From the NCBI GenBank assembly GCA_030544215.1, contig JARZZO010000002.1:28581395-28645394 (forward strand): a stretch of 64,000 bases of DNA. Direction: 5' to 3'. This DNA is from Zantedeschia hybrid cultivar. Taxonomy: Eukaryota; Streptophyta; Magnoliopsida; Alismatales; Araceae. This document shows positions 49,001-57,657 of the stretch, in pieces. The translations under genes and the position numbers were made by a program. How positions within the stretch are numbered: the stretch's first letter is position 1; each line of letters opens with the position of its first letter. Below the pieces are notes generated by a model that worked only from the letters and a program-made list of their open reading frames with translations, ran no database searches and was not told the origin of the DNA.

Positions 49001-49941
49001 GCAACCACGGGGGAACAGTAGATATTTGTTAAGGAAACAAGAAGGAAATTGACCCACAACCTTGCTGACATCATTGAATACAACAAATTATGCAGCTGGG
49101 GATTGTAATTGGTGTGATTCTGTTTGCAAAAAATCTGCTTCATGTGGGCTTAATTTGATGAGTGTCAAATGCCATATCATTAAGAAAATGACAAATTGTG
49201 TTGTAAGTGTGGACGGGATTCTTTTACTGTCCATTCTTACACAAAAGTGTGCTCCTAAGTCTACTCAGTTACTCTAGTGTTTCTTCATCGTTGTGGATTT
49301 AAAGATCATTTGGAGTACCACTTGCTTTTGATTTTTTTAGCTAACATGAATCTTTTGGATGGACTCCTTGCCTTACGTATTGATACTTGTTTTAGATAGT
49401 AGGAACCTATGGATATGCAGCCCCAGACTATGTCGAAACTGGCCATCTCACAATCAAAAGTGATGTGTGGAGCTTTGGAGTGGTGCTTTATGAGATACTT
49501 ACAGGCCGGCGCTCGTTAGAGAGAAACCGCCCGAAACCGGAGCAAAGGCTTTTGGATTGGGTGAAGCGGTATCCCGTAGAGAGTAGGAGGTTCAGCATGA
49601 TAATGGATCCCAGGCTTGGGAATCATTACTCTCTATCTGCTGCTCGGTTAATTGCTAAGCTAGCTAACACTTGCCTCTCCAAGAACTCAAAAGACCGCCC
49701 TAGCATGAGTGACGTGGTTGAAAGTCTAAAGCATGCGATCCAGGTAACTGAAGCAGTTGGACCAACAGAACCATCTGGAGAACAGTATGCAAGTGACCCA
49801 GATGATGAGGAGAAGACTGAGCAGGTCAGAATTTCTGAATCTACAAAAAGGCGGATGCTTCATTTGGCCAGATTGGAGGAGAGTGCAAATGCAGAGAGCA
49901 GAAGAAAGTTCGCGATGATACAGCGATCCAGGCAGACATAG
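29877..49941 (+). CDS. PBL19: Receptor-like cytoplasmic kinase VII (PBL19/PCRK1-like)
   Basis: Four phase-0 exons are inferred: 29877-30272, 45482-45742, 48416-48538 and 49396-49941, giving about 441 aa. The N-terminus MHKCFFFLKEKSK is Cys- and Lys-rich, with no Met-Gly myristoylation start. Ser/Thr-kinase landmarks: glycine loop IGEGGFGSVYKG, VAIKKL (ATP-binding Lys), the helix-C Glu in KQWLAEV, catalytic VIYRDFKASNILLD, LSDFGLAREGP, activation segment GTYGYAAPDYVETGHLT (APD in place of APE), DVWSFGVVLYEILTGRRSLE and DRPSMSDVVESL. These strings match the PBL19/PCRK1 group. Known role of the group: cytoplasmic kinases relaying pattern-triggered immunity from receptor complexes to MAPK modules. 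The C-terminal ~50 residues are charged. Introns are 15.2, 2.7 and 0.86 kb and rich in repeats. All splice sites are GT-AG, and no frame damage was seen. Confidence 0.93.
30482..30815. repeat. Three copies of an ~85-bp repeat in kinase intron 1
   Basis: Copies start near 30482, 30663 and 30748 and share GAGGTTTAGTC (first two), ATTGGAAAAA, GTGCCTTCCCTCT-TATATG and AACTCAATGCCT. The motif set resembles LTR or TRIM ends common in plants. The last two copies are adjacent. Confidence 0.65.
32612..34200. mobile_element. PIF/Harbinger-like non-autonomous element in kinase intron 1
   Basis: The left end GGTCCCG...TTTGGTATCGGGATAA and the right end CTATCCCGATACCAAACGGGACC are inverted repeats. The left copy has a 9-bp insertion. 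Both borders carry the trinucleotide TCA (32609-32611 and 34201-34203), the target-duplication size of Harbinger elements. The 1.6-kb interior is extremely AT-rich and noncoding. Confidence 0.7.
32840..33790. repeat. Tandem ~260-330 bp repeats inside the Harbinger-like element
   Basis: Four degenerate copies are marked by ATAAAATAATAATAT-ATTTAA followed by TAATGACAT or a variant, starting near 32846, 33114, 33440 and 33718. Between them lie repeated TTAGTATTAGTACT and TATATTATTATCTTA segments. Confidence 0.6.
35060..35307. mobile_element. Tourist-like MITE in kinase intron 1
   Basis: The left end GGCAGCATTTGTTTTCAC and the right end GTGGAAACAAACACATTC are inverted, with TAA directly outside both (35057-35059 and 35308-35310). 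A third inverted copy of the terminus (GTAGTGAAAACAAATGCCC) lies at 35128-35146, so a smaller element may be nested. Confidence 0.6.
35757..35885. repeat. Cluster of ATCGGCCGAT palindromes, copy 1
   Basis: This GC-rich patch is made of CGGCCGAT, GATCCGGATCGG and GATCGGGATCGG units in both orientations. Similar motif clusters occur at 42980-43110 and, in brief, at 40512-40530. Confidence 0.6.
36880..37860. repeat. Degenerate GTTAATCGA tandem array
   Basis: More than 25 units of about 20-25 bp follow the pattern (A/G)TTAATCGA-(A/T)-(A/G)-GAAACTTA. The best-kept stretch is 37540-37660, where units of about 26 bp follow each other directly. It lies within the Sirevirus-like LTR fragment. The units are too degenerate and unspaced to be CRISPR. 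Confidence 0.7.
38355..39018. other. Intron 1 sequence without recognised features
   Basis: No ORF with a known product and no clear repeat boundary was found. Confidence 0.4.
39019..39500. repeat. GAGGCGAGG-type repeat pair
   Basis: GAGGCGAGAGGTGAGTGAAG with GCCTCAGCCTC at 39019-39070 and AGGCAAGTGCCTGGGTAAG with GAGGCGAGGC at 39412-39455 look like the two ends of one element. Such GAGGCG/CGCCTC-rich repeats are common in plant genomes. The family is unknown to me. Confidence 0.45.
39501..41049. other. Intron 1 sequence, partly low-complexity
   Basis: It includes a poly-C run at 40560-40583 beside a GATCGGTCGATCCGAT motif (40514-40530). No gene was found. Confidence 0.4.
41050..41290 (+). 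repeat. Extra copy of the foldback arm
   Basis: It matches the left arm of 41417-41963 in the same orientation: TATTGTCCGCTTTAGGCCAA, CTCACAAGTTATGGATC, GATGTTGGACTAACC, GGTACCCTCTC. It may be an LTR-like unit of the same family. Confidence 0.6.
41417..41963. mobile_element. Long foldback (inverted repeat) element in kinase intron 1
   Basis: The left arm (about 41417-41680) and right arm (about 41700-41963) are inverted copies. TGTAACGATCCAATCCAATC pairs with GATTGGGTCGTTACA, and further pairs run to GTCGTCCCACAGGTACCCTC against its complement near the centre. A transcript through the intron would form a hairpin with ~260-bp stem. Confidence 0.8.
41964..42979. other. Intron 1 sequence with GA-rich tracts
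   Basis: Purine tracts with (GA)n runs occur at 42600-42700 and 42760-42850. The remainder has no recognised feature. Confidence 0.4.
42980..43110. repeat. Cluster of ATCGGCCGAT palindromes, copy 2
   Basis: GGATCGGCAGATCC, CGATCCGGCCGATCC and AATCGGCCGATT recur with the same flavour as at 35757-35885. Confidence 0.55.
43111..45481. other. End of kinase intron 1
   Basis: A poly-C/poly-A tract lies at 44060-44120. Otherwise no gene or boundary was recognised up to the exon 2 acceptor at 45480/45481. Confidence 0.4.
46125..46280 (+). other. Exon-like fragment in kinase intron 2
   Basis: A 52-codon open frame lies exactly between an AG (46123-46124) and a GT (46281-46282), phase 0 at both ends. 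It starts VELQMFETWDDVL and ends FNQIWSDVE. Composition is protein-like (aromatic and acidic residues), but I do not recognise the family. It lies just upstream of a gypsy-like tail, so it could be captured or transposon-encoded. Confidence 0.35.
46380..46860 (+). mobile_element. Ty3/gypsy tail and LTR-like trace in kinase intron 2
   Basis: GAGGACGAGTTTTCTCAAAC followed by CGGGGGAGAATGATG matches the usual end of plant gypsy polyproteins and polypurine tract. The following ~350 bp (GTTAGGAGTATTTTGGTCTA and similar) has the style of an LTR. No domain is intact. Confidence 0.45.
47040..47290. mobile_element. GAATAAG-family MITE-like repeat, copy 3
   Basis: It contains CGGAATAAGCCACATTCTGG, TTTGATAGGAGG and the inverted CTATCAAAGTGAAACACTC, as in the copies at 23.1 and 28.6 kb. 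It lies just before the plastid insertion. Confidence 0.5.
47415..47640 (+). pseudogene. rpoB-rpoC1: Plastid DNA insertion: end of rpoB, spacer, start of rpoC1
   Basis: The frame EVLGTTIIGGTISNPENAPE, then LLVRELRSLALELNHFLVS and FQINR, is the C-terminus of plastid RNA polymerase beta. After the plastid intergenic spacer comes ATGATTGACCGGTATAA (from 47602), the first codons of rpoC1. The copy is broken: CGA to TGA at the Arg after PESF, and an 8-bp insertion after FLVS. About 55-bp direct repeats flank it at 47299-47352 and 47640-47694. Recognition rests on memory of conserved plastid sequence. Confidence 0.9.
47695..48415 (+). other. Remainder of kinase intron 2
   Basis: No gene or repeat was recognised before the exon 3 acceptor (GGAAAG at 48410-48415). 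Confidence 0.4.
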
Positions 49942-51046
49942 CATGTATGTGGATGTTTCTCCTGTGATGTCTGTAGATGATATGAGGCCTTTTGCCTTCT
50001 AGTTCTGGCATTTTTGTGCATCAGGTGTTTCCTATTAGGTAGCATTCCTCATTTGACAAGATGAGTGCTTAGCAAAATTGGTAGCCTTTTGTTGGGGTTT
50101 CCCCTTGCTTTTATGTATATTCTTTGAGAATCCTCATTGCCTCTTTCTCCCCTCTTATATTCTTGTATAAAAAGGTTGACCTGAAATTATGGCTCAAATA
50201 TAAATATCACTTGTTTGGAAATCAGAAATATTGTTGAAGTCCGGTCTATCAAATATACTAGGATCCACTGTCCTAGGACCAACGTGAGGGAAAGGGATAT
50301 ATCTGCCTTGAATACTCTAGTCTCCCACCACATTTTCGGACAATCGACGTAAAGAGAAATGCTTGTTGCAATGGGAATCAGATGGCTACAGCAGTATGTA
50401 TGTTTGTTATTATTATTTTAGAAATCTAAGGGGGTTAGAGCATCTCCTTACGGAGCCATTCATACTGTCTCATCTTTGATTAGACGGTCTCAATTTTTTT
50501 TTAAAAGATTCAATCAAAGATAGATGATATGGATGACTCCCTTAGGTTTTGTCTTCACCCATTTGGTTTAAAAAAAATATAAATATGAATATTTGCTAAT
50601 GCAGCAGTCTAATCAAAACTGATTGAACGGTTGCTGAGCTGCCTCAGGATCATTTGGATTTGACATTTTTAATTAACTCACCGGTGCAGAAGAAGTTAAA
50701 AGCTTGAACCCGTTCAAACTCCGGTGCAAATAAGAAATGTACGCCAATAACAAATCAGTGATGGGGATCTCACTCTGCAGTTTGTTCTAAAGAAAATTGA
50801 CTTCCACTACGGTGCTGTTTGGTTTGGACCTAAAATACCGTGTTTTGCAGTATTTTATGTCAAATCAACTGGCTTCTATTTTTTTTTAATATTTTATACA
50901 TGCATGAAATGTGGGTCAATCGTTAGTAGTGTAAGGTAAACTTAAAGAGTAACGTTTGCCGTGCCCTTGTGCCGTAACGGATGGCATTGCAATAAGTTTT
51001 AAAAAAAAATGGAAAATTATTTTTTAAGTCGAGGCCGATATATCAC
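49942..51046. other. Kinase 3' untranslated region and intergenic sequence
   Basis: The 3' UTR probably extends a few hundred bases past 49941; no clear polyadenylation point can be fixed. No other gene was found. Confidence 0.4.
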
Positions 51047-51210
51047 ATTTGTCTATATAGTGTAATGTTCGATCGGATGATCTAAAATAAAAAAATAAAA
51101 AATTAAACTTAAAAAGTGCCTTAAGGGGCAGAGCCTAATAATAATTTGATTTTTCAATTTTTTTGAGATCGTCCGATCGGACATTGTATTATACGGACAG
51201 GTAGGACACG
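51047..51210. mobile_element. Foldback MITE, copy 1 of three
   Basis: Arms: GTGTAATGTTCGATCGGATG plus GATCTAAAATAAAAAAAT on the left, and ATTTTTTTGAGATCGTCCG plus ATCGGACATTGTATTATAC on the right, in inverted orientation. Related hairpins occur at 53107 and 54598. Confidence 0.65.
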
Positions 51211-51511
51211 TCCAGTCCTAGCTAAACAAATTCTTTTACTTTTACTTACTGCAACGCCCTCATTATAACAAAAGATGGCATTACAGCAAGTATTACTCAA
51301 ACTTCAAAGCCCTACGTATATGCTGAAGTTAATGGGTGAGGTACCATAAACAAAAAAGTAAACAACCTTGCCTTAAGATGTAGGCAGGGCACTACGGTTA
51401 GAAGAATTAAAAGTGCCTTTACACGGGGTCTCTCCAAACAAAGTATTTCTGTCTAAAAAGCGGTAGCATTTTCGGTTATAAATGAGGTAATATTTCTCTT
51501 TTTTCGTTAGA

Positions 51512-51627
51512 GTTAAGCGTCTACCATGGTAGATGCAATTCCAAAATTTTAATAATCGATTAAAAATTCATTCATAAACCGATTAAGACTAGAAACTAAA
51601 TGGCATCCAGTATGATAGACGCGATTC
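51512..51627. repeat. Dyad modules, locus 3 (two copies)
   Basis: Modules at 51512-51541 (GTTAAGCGTC, TACCATGGTA, GATGCAATTC) and 51598-51627 (AAATGGCATC, spacer, GACGCGATTC). In the first, the spacer itself is a perfect palindrome, so the dyad extends through the centre. Start-to-start distance is 86 bp, similar to the other loci. Confidence 0.72.
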
Positions 51628-52780
51628 AAAAGACTTAACTAAATTCAACAAATAATCAGTAAAAATCACTCTTTGTATTATAAATGCTATAGAATGTCAG
51701 AGGAATATACAATATCAAAATATACTATAATATGCAATATAAATATTTAAAATATGAAATATTAAAATTGTGCATAAGTAGTAAATAGGTAATGTACATT
51801 ATTATATATGATTTTTATATCTATGGAGTTTTTTTTCATAGTATATCTTTGTTATTGTATATATTTGTTAAAAAATAAATGGATAAATTTTGGAAAAAAA
51901 TAATATTTTAAGTGAGCTATCATTTTTATTCTCTTGTTTGATGTAATAGTTCAGTAACCATTGTTCTCTTTCTTATTCAACACTGCCTGAGGGCCCATTT
52001 AGAAATGCAGTTTGATTCTGAATTATGTCCACGATCTTGTAATTCCGTCGATCTTGAAAAAAGAAAAGACTTTTCATGATGACATTTCATGATCAATTTT
52101 TTTTTTTCATGATGACATTTCATGATCAAAATTTTATTAAGGTATCTTATGATAGGAAACATTATGGAGAGACAATTTTACTTTAATGTTCTTTGTTCTT
52201 AAATAAAGAATTCCAAGCTTTAATATTCTTAATTGTCATTTTAATCTTTTAACCCCGCCTCCCTCTTAAAATCCATGCCCAAGATATTCTTGTGCCATTT
52301 GAAAATGATTATGACATGTTAAAGATTCTAACCATTGAGATCCCTCCTACATTTATTTCCAAATGGACTCTTACAACGATTTGCAATTTACTACAAATTA
52401 AAGTAAATGTTACATTTTATTTATTACTATTATATTATTATAAGATTTACATTTACAAAAATTACACATAAATAATCATTAATATAACTTGCTCTATTAC
52501 GGTTTACTTAATAATATAAATTAAACATAACATTATGGCGCAATTTAACTAATATATTGAACGTATCCATGTTTCAGCAATATTTATGGTATTACAAACA
52601 CTATCAAAAAAATCTTAATCATTTTATTATAGTTTTGTATAATTTGAAAATAAAATAGATCCATAAATAATAATTTTAATAATGTTGTCTGTTATGGAAG
52701 TATCGTGGACAATACCACTTGGTTACGATACTGCAGTCTCGTTTGAGAATATGAGTTTTAGAATGGTGAGTAGGGCTGTC
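51628..52780. other. AT-rich intergenic sequence
   Basis: A short direct duplication of TTTTTCATGATGACATTTC with its following ATGATC occurs at 52069-52130. No gene was found. Confidence 0.4.
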
Positions 52781-52844
52781 CATCGGTCTAGGTAATACTC
52801 GGAGTGGAGTTGAATTCTCATCAGATTGGTGTGTTTTTTTTTTT

Positions 52845-53060
52845 TCCTTTCGAATAGTATAGTGGTAACGGTGAGGTAGAAAGATGTCCAGTTCGAAATT
52901 CGGCATTCTGCCGGATTCAGTGCGGGGAAGAAAAATTTTCACCTACGAGAAGCTCCCTCGCCGAGTTTGAACCCAGGTCTCCTTGCCAACGGTTCTACAC
53001 AGCCAGAGTTAAACTTGCTATACTGTCGGACGGTTTTACACCGCCTGGCAATGTTTATAT
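52845..53060. mobile_element. Possible SINE
   Basis: TAGTATAGTGG (A-box-like, 52855-52865) is followed by AGTTCGAAATTC (B-box-like, about 52890), and the segment is bounded by T- and A-rich runs. On the reverse strand GGGTTCAAACTC (around 52970) also resembles a B box. The tRNA-derived head and its direction cannot be settled by eye. Confidence 0.35.
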
Positions 53061-53106
53061 TTTTTTTAAAAAAAAATCTTTTGTGAATTTTTTGGAAGCC
53101 CTTCAC

Positions 53107-53262
53107 ATGTCCTACACGACCATACAATCCGATTTTGGATCGGATAATCTCAAAAAGATGAAAATAAGAAATTGAGTCCTTGTTTTTACTATTTATTGGG
53201 ACCCGATTTTTAATTTTTCATTTTTTTTATATTATCTGATATAAGATCGAATTATTTGACGG
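53107..53262. mobile_element. Foldback MITE, copy 2 of three
   Basis: TACAATCCGATTTTGGATCG and GGATAATCTCAAAAAGATGA on the left mirror TTTTTAATTTTTCA to ATATAAGATCGAATTATTTG on the right. The arms are more diverged than in copy 1. Confidence 0.5.
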
Positions 53263-53700
53263 TGCAACAAGTTTAACTCCTAAAATAAAAATTACATGAC
53301 GACATTGCAGTCCAAAGTGATCGAATGGTAATAAAATATTCTTCATTCTCTATTCTTCGAATAAGAATCTCATTTGACTATCATTTTCTAGTTTATACAA
53401 GAATATTTTTTTTAAGGCAATGTTACTTTTAAATTCTTGAAGAAAGACCTTCCTATTATGAGAAGGAGCTTTCAAAGTCATTCTCATTCTCTCTAAAATG
53501 ACCACTTCTTTCTCATAAGGTTTTCTTTGAAAGGTTAAGAAAGATATTTAAATAGACTCGTTCTTCATTTTAAGTGAAAATGAGTTATTAGGAATAGATG
53601 CCAAAGACTATCTAAATCAGGAGCAAGTAACTTCAATACATTGGGAGTGTAAATAAGAACAATTAAGGATGGGCGAGCAAATCATGGTAGATTTAGTTTA

Positions 53701-53792
53701 GGGAGATATGAGGGTGTTAAATGAAAGAAATTAAAGTGCATCTTGAGGGAGATATGAGGGTGTTAAATGAAAGAAATTAAAGTGCATCTCTC
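53701..53792. repeat. 46-bp tandem duplication
   Basis: GGGAGATATGAGGGTGTTAA and the following bases to AAGTGCATCT are repeated exactly from 53747. Noncoding. Confidence 0.92.
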
Positions 53793-54597
53793 TTTTTTAA
53801 TGGGAAAGAAGAGAAGATAGAAGGATGCTGGTCTGAAAAGGAGAGAGAGAGGAAAGGATCAAAGATCAAATGCAAGTTATTTCTTCTTTCCATCTAATGG
53901 GAGGAACCGTTACAACCGCTCTTTAAACGCCATTAGTCGATCATTCACTGCGGCGATGGCATTCATGAAATCTAACGGTCCTCATTTGTTTTTGACAGCT
54001 GAAATGGACATATATAATATTATGGGTTAAGTTTTAAAATCGATGAACAACTAAGATTAAGTGTTAAAATCAAACTATGATCGGACAATGAAAATAAAGA
54101 TACAGAAGGTGGAAACAACTTTAGGAAGAATTATTAAATATTTAAAAATTTATGATGAATTTTAATTTTTTCTAAGATAAGGAAGATATCGAAAACAATG
54201 TGTGCAATCCGATGCAATACGCTATATTGCGTCGTACTGTAGCATACATATACATATATAGGTATACATATGTATATATATAGGTATATATATATACACA
54301 CCGAATCTTATACACACCGAATCTTTTCTAACATGTTATATTGGAATTGATGGTATTCTTTTCTAGCATATTCTACTGGAACTGATGGTATTTTAACCAG
54401 AAGGAAACAACGGCAATCTTTTTGAACAGAGGTTTTAGTATATGCATCCTTATGCACTGCCGTATTTGTATGTATACTCCTAACCACCGCAAATTACTAT
54501 AAAGAGAATAACTTGCTGTGCGGCTTGGAGCAATTACATAGTCAGACGTTGTAGTCAAGTTTTTTTTTTTTTTTGAAACCTCTTAATTGACCCGACC

Positions 54598-54806
54598 CCA
54601 TCGTGCAATTCAATTTTAAATCAGACGAATCAAAAAAAGATGAAAAATAAAAAAATCGACCTCAAATGAATAATAAAAAACAAATCGAAATCTAACTCTA
54701 AATGAGCAGTTAAAAGTAATATTTTTCTACTATTCATATGCGGTCAATTTTCAATTTTTCATCTTTTTCAACTCGTCCGATCTAAGATTGGATTGTACAG
54801 TCGAGT
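54598..54806. mobile_element. Foldback MITE, copy 3 of three
   Basis: Left: CATCGTGCAATTCAATTTTA, then AAAAAAAGATGAAAAAT. Right (inverted): ATTTTTCATCTTTTTCAAC, then CGTCCGATCTAAGATTGGAT and TGTACAG. The centre is a T/A-rich loop. Confidence 0.55.
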
Positions 54807-55344
54807 CGAGCATTATGGGAAGTTTCCAAAAAAAAAAACATGATTGCACTGTCATCAGGCTACGTAATTACTCCTAGCGGTGCAACAAGTTATTCCCTAT
54901 TATAAATATCTTGACAATCTCGAAAGATTGTCAATTATATCTCCCTCGTCAAATGCCATGCACTCTAATCGAGTATGTTAGAAAGATTTGTATATTTTTA
55001 CACATATACCTCTAAACGTGCCATACTTTTGTGTATACATGCTCCTAGCTTAATCAGAATCTTCATAACATCTGCCATATTCCGTTGAAGTGTACATTAT
55101 TTTGACAAAAAGGCATAATCACAACCTTTCTAAAGATCTTAGAGTATTCATAATACTATGTGAGAGCCTCAAGTATACATATAAATATGCTAGTTTACAG
55201 AGATATATATATAAAAAAAACTCCTCTGCATGTGTGAGATGTTTATAATAATATCTAGAAATCAATAGTATATATATAAATATGATAAGGTACAGGAATA
55301 TATAGATAAAAATTCCCTTTGAAAAGTAAAATGGAAGGTACATG

Positions 55345-55560
55345 TCGCGGTAGAAAACGCCTCCGCACCTAACCGCGGCGAGAAGGAAAAGGAAAATGGT
55401 CTCGGTTGAGGCACGCCGCCTGTCGCGATCGCAGCTTCGCAGGTGCAGCGGCCTGTCCGGTAAGGTCAGCAGCCCCGGATCTGAACGCGTGCTAATCGAT
55501 GTGCACGGAAGAGATGCTCATCCAATGCCCATCCTTCTTACCTGTAAAAAAGAAAAAATG
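55345..55560 (+). other. GC-rich island with short frame
   Basis: A sudden GC-rich patch lies in AT-rich surroundings. An ATG at 55396 opens 62 codons, and a good splice donor (CCG|GTAAGG) lies at about 55460. It could be the first exon of a small or broken gene, or a captured fragment. The product is not recognised. Confidence 0.3.
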
Positions 55561-55939
55561 AAAAATGAAAAATCTCAAAACTGAATCATTAGGTCCCAGC
55601 TAGACCTGTTCCATTTTACAAGTGAACAAATATGAGTCTTGAACTTCTGTAAATCTCTCGTCATGTATATGTTTTTATCACTATTAGTGTTTTTTTTTTT
55701 TTTCGATACGAGATGATATATGTGGAAAATCTTGACCAGAGTTTAAGAGTCACCAACAAGTAAGGCGAACTTTGTGGTCATTGAAAATAAAACTTGTATT
55801 GAGTGGGAGAAGATCATCTCAAGATGCACATAAACGAAATTTTCAAACTCTTCAAGTACTAGTCAATACATGTGTTGTGTGTAGATTTGAAGGGTAGTAA
55901 AGAATTAGTCCTCTTTAACTAACTTTGACAACATAATGG

Positions 55940-56210
55940 CTTATTCGAGATTAACTATTCTGAAATTGTTTATATCTGAACAAGAGACATTTTAGTTTGA
56001 AATATTTTTTAACTTGTGTCAAAATAAAACAAAATAAATAGTTCTATCATTTTACTTCAAATGACTTGTTTTGCTTATTCTCAGTACAACTTATTCTTGT
56101 GTCACACGAAATAAGAAATTCCACTTATCAAACCATATATTGACTTATGACTTAATGTTGTTGAATAAGTCATCTAACTTTTACCCTATTCTATTATCAA
56201 AGTGAATCTT
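55940..56210. mobile_element. GAATAAG-family MITE-like repeat, copy 4 (diverged)
   Basis: It contains GGCTTATTCGAGATTAACTA, GAATAAGTCATC and CTATTATCAAAGTGAATC in the usual order. Ends are unclear. Confidence 0.4.
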
Positions 56211-56459
56211 TTTTCTTCCCTCTCTTTGTCACCTGGTAAACTAAATCAACTCTCATTATAGGTGTCGAGCTGTGATTGGCTATTACAGGAGATTATTTGA
56301 TTCTTTCTCTTCCAACATCTTGTTGAACTTTTCACACCCGTGCTCATCTCTACGTACACATATCAATGCTCACTAGATGCCCACATGTTCTGACTTCTGA
56401 CTGGTCGACTCTTTAATAAATAACTAGTGGTTAACTAGTCAGGCTCGCTTGTGGATAGA

Positions 56460-56785
56460 TGTACCACGTCACGTGCCCTAGCGGCGACACGCAAGAGGTG
56501 CGTACCGTCAGATCCTTATCTGACGGTCAGGAATGCTTCCAATGACATCATCGGCAGGAAAAATATCTTTTAAAACCTTTGCAATAAAATAATAAAAATG
56601 CCTTAAATATTAACAACGTGTCACGTCCCATGGATAGCAGCGCGCTTCAGTAGCATTCTTTCATGTGGCCGCTCCAGTCATGGGGCCGCAGACGTCACCC
56701 AAGAGATAGTAGCCATTAGATCTTTATCTGACGGTTAGAAAAAACGATGCCAAGGATATCATCGGCGGGAAAGCTCTCTTTATAA
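56460..56785 (+). promoter_or_regulatory. Duplicated block with ACGT motifs upstream of the PDI gene
   Basis: Two copies of a ~100-bp block (about 56488-56575 and 56688-56775) share GCAAGAGG/CCAAGAGA, AGATC-TTATCTGACGGT and CATCATCGGC/TATCATCGGC. Copy 1 has a perfect hairpin, CCGTCAGAT-CCTT-ATCTGACGG. ACGT-core sites lie at CCACGTCACGTG (56464-56475), GTCACGTCCC (56620-56629) and AGACGTCACC (56690-56699). CCACGTCA is the reverse complement of TGACGTGG, close to sites of ER-stress bZIP factors, so control by the unfolded-protein response is plausible. Confidence 0.45.
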
Positions 56786-57557
56786 TATTTAAAAAGAATC
56801 AACAAATTGTCTCTCCATAATTTATCTTATGCGGAGATCAAACTTCTTTTAACCTGAATACGAGTACATGTTCATTTAATAATTTTTGAAGATATTTTTA
56901 AAATTTAGAATATTATTCGTAAGTCATTGGGAGCTGAGAGATTACGAGTACAAAAATGAATTTAAAATAAAAATAAGTTATTATATTTATTAAAAATATG
57001 ATAAAATAATAAAAATAAAACAACTTCATATTAATCACTCTTACGTGCCAAATTCCAAGAATACCGTATCTTTCGACATTCTTTTTTACATCTCGAACAA
57101 ATCTATCAAATTTGACTATTTAGTGGTATATATAAAACTTCTACGCGTCTCAAATGAGGTATCACCGTGATGATTTTGAAGTAGTATACATGTCGGGAAG
57201 ATATTGGACAATACATAAGGAGATGTATTCTTTGGATCATTTTTTCTGGATCTCTTTTTTTCAAATACAGGATGCCCTCCTTCTCCAAAAGTTTCAAAAA
57301 AATCTCATTTCATATACAATTAGTATAATATTTTTAAAATTTAGTATGAATATAAAATTGTCCTATATAGTAATGAAAAATATCTTAAACATTAATGGCG
57401 TGTCTCCTCCTAAGATCTACTCTAGATAGAGATTTATTAGGGAGAGATGTGGAGAGAGTTGCAGAGAGATTAATGGATTCGAGAGAGAGAGACACACACA
57501 CACACAACGGTCCAGTCACGCTTTTGAGCGGCTCTTCCACACCGTCGCCACATCCCC

Positions 57558-57564
57558 TATAAAA
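57558..57564 (+). promoter_or_regulatory. TATA box of the PDI gene
   Basis: TATAAAA in the context CCCCTATAAAAGGGG, 94 bp before the ATG at 57658. The leader between them is compact and GC-rich. Confidence 0.7.
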
Positions 57565-57657
57565 GGGGCCGAAACCCCCTCCCCCAACGGGAAGACTATA
57601 AGAAGAGCAAAGCGCAGCAGCAGCAGCCTCTCCGCTTGTAGCGAAGCGGGGAAGACG

